DNA of 64,000 nucleotides from Crocinitomix catalasitica ATCC 23190 (GTDB lineage Bacteria > Bacteroidota > Bacteroidia > Flavobacteriales_D > Crocinitomicaceae), in contig NZ_JHXV01000019.1 in assembly GCF_000621625.1 (NCBI RefSeq), positions 27,666 to 91,665 of the forward strand, read 5' to 3'. Position numbers and translations under genes: made by a program. Positions 63,400-64,000 of the stretch are shown here, in pieces; position 1 is the first letter of the stretch, and each line of letters starts with the position of its first letter. The notes under the pieces were generated by a model. That model searched no databases. It saw only the letters and a list, made by a program, of their open reading frames with translations, and was not told where the DNA came from.

Positions 63400-63535
63400 A
63401 AAAATAGCACTTCAATTTCAAGATTAATACTATTTTTTCTATTCATTAGGGCGTTTCCCCATTCCCTATAATTAGGTTTAATACGCCATTTTATGGTGCT
63501 AATAATACCTTGCAAAATAACCAACGATTCTAATT

Positions 63536-63620
63536 GATGGGGGCAGGCTTCCCACTCTAATCTTTTTATCGCTCACCTGAAGCTGACCGAAAAAAGGATA
63601 TCCGTTGCAATCCTTTACGC
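63536..63620 (-). ncRNA. structured intergenic element, copy B
   Basis: On the minus strand it starts GCGTAAAGGATTGCAACGGA and runs through ATATCCTTTTTTCGGTCAGC, ending CTGCCCCCATC. It aligns over its whole length with copy A (17383-17465, plus), and the hairpin CTTTTTTCGGTC...GCGATAAAAAG is retained. Family and function unknown. Confidence 0.55.
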
Positions 63621-63760
63621 TCAACAGGTCGTTCAACCACAACTCATCATCATTGAACACGATTTTAAGCAATCTTAGGCACTTATATAAATTTTATACC
63701 ACATTACCGTGCGACGGACAACATTATACCAACAGGGCTAATTAATTGAGTTGATAAATT

Positions 63761-63800
63761 AAAAAAGGGAAGTCGAATTGAATCAACTTCCCTTTTTTAA
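63761..63800 (-). terminator. terminator of the right-edge gene
   Basis: AAAAAAGGGAAGT (63761-63773) pairs with ACTTCCCTTTTTT (63786-63798). The minus-strand T-run is part of the stem base. Confidence 0.85.
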
Positions 63801-63832
63801 TGATTTTACCCTATTGACTAAGGTTATAATTC

Positions 63833-64000
63833 TTATTGTTTCACAACCTGTGCGAATCCAATTTTATCATTTGCATTTACGCGGATAATGTAAGCACCGT
63901 TTGCTAATTCTTCCATTGAAAGTTCAGCTTGATCAGTACCTTGTCCTTGTAGGATTACTTCTCCTGTGATGCTCAATACATCATAGTTAAATGTGCCTGC
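63833..64000 (-). CDS. C-terminal sorting domain of a T9SS cargo (cut by window edge)
   Basis: 56 codons visible, ending with a TAA at 63835-63833. The segment FNYDVLSITGEVILQGQGTD, then LSMEELANGAYIIRVNANDKIGFAQVVKQ, is a type A T9SS sorting domain. The rest of the protein lies beyond the window. Confidence 0.85.
   Translation of the reverse strand, partial: AGTFNYDVLSITGEVILQGQGTDQAELSMEELANGAYIIRVNANDKIGFAQVVKQ

Larger units (their letters stand above)
63400..63832. other. non-coding region with structured element and terminator
   Basis: Contains element copy B (63536-63620, minus) and the terminator of the right-edge gene. The rest has no supported gene. Confidence 0.6.

Overview
The window reads as chromosome from a member of the Bacteroidota, most likely order Flavobacteriales. 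The DNA is AT-rich. Secreted proteins carry type IX secretion (T9SS) sorting tails: type A in several genes, type B/CHU_C at 21636-24428. Promoters fit the Bacteroidota consensus TTTG-N(17-22)-TAnnTTTG. Gene clusters such as yicC-gmk-nadD and dut-nucleotidyltransferase-TPR-DUF4292-envC are arrangements I know from flavobacteria. No rRNA, tRNA, CRISPR array, transposase or prophage gene was recognised.

Layout. 1-2230: two tandem secreted proteins on the minus strand, one cut by the window edge. 2425-12736: a long plus-strand housekeeping run (yicC, gmk, nadD, hemJ, enoyl-CoA hydratase, flippase, dut, sugar nucleotidyltransferase, TPR lipoprotein, DUF4292 lipoprotein, EnvC-like factor). 12708-19073: minus-strand regulatory and envelope genes (sigma factor with TonB-type anti-sigma; TetR-DUF2490-CotH operon; PadR with a membrane partner). 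19243-21526: five tandem copies of a small STAS-like family, each with its own promoter. 21636-24428: a large PKD-repeat adhesin-like protein. 25717-30525: a candidate antiphage island (XRE regulator, HNH-NACHT protein of 1362 residues, GIY-YIG nuclease-like protein). 30677-36979: metallophosphatase, arfB, cold-shock gene, a complete subclass B1 metallo-beta-lactamase, an LRR secreted protein and fabF. 37262-43589: a propeller sensor kinase/LytTR pair, an oxidoreductase and a radical SAM protein. 45093-51212: a giant alpha-2-macroglobulin. 51777-57681: three tandem T9SS-secreted paralogues. 57776-61291: omega-amidase, aminotransferase and a HerA-like ATPase. 61424-63399: sufS-sufE-sufT. 63833-64000: tail of another T9SS cargo.

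How the parts fit. Much of the window concerns the envelope: T9SS cargo, a putative flippase and sugar nucleotide supply, an EnvC-type activator, CotH, A2M and lipoproteins, with several envelope-type regulatory pairs. The signals that best deserve follow-up are the HNH-NACHT/GIY-YIG locus; the five-gene STAS-like array, whose last copy lacks a normal start codon; a structured element present once on each strand (17383-17465 and 63536-63620); and the mosaic pattern of the three-paralogue T9SS cluster. All functional calls rest on motif reading alone. No database search, structure prediction or folding program was run.
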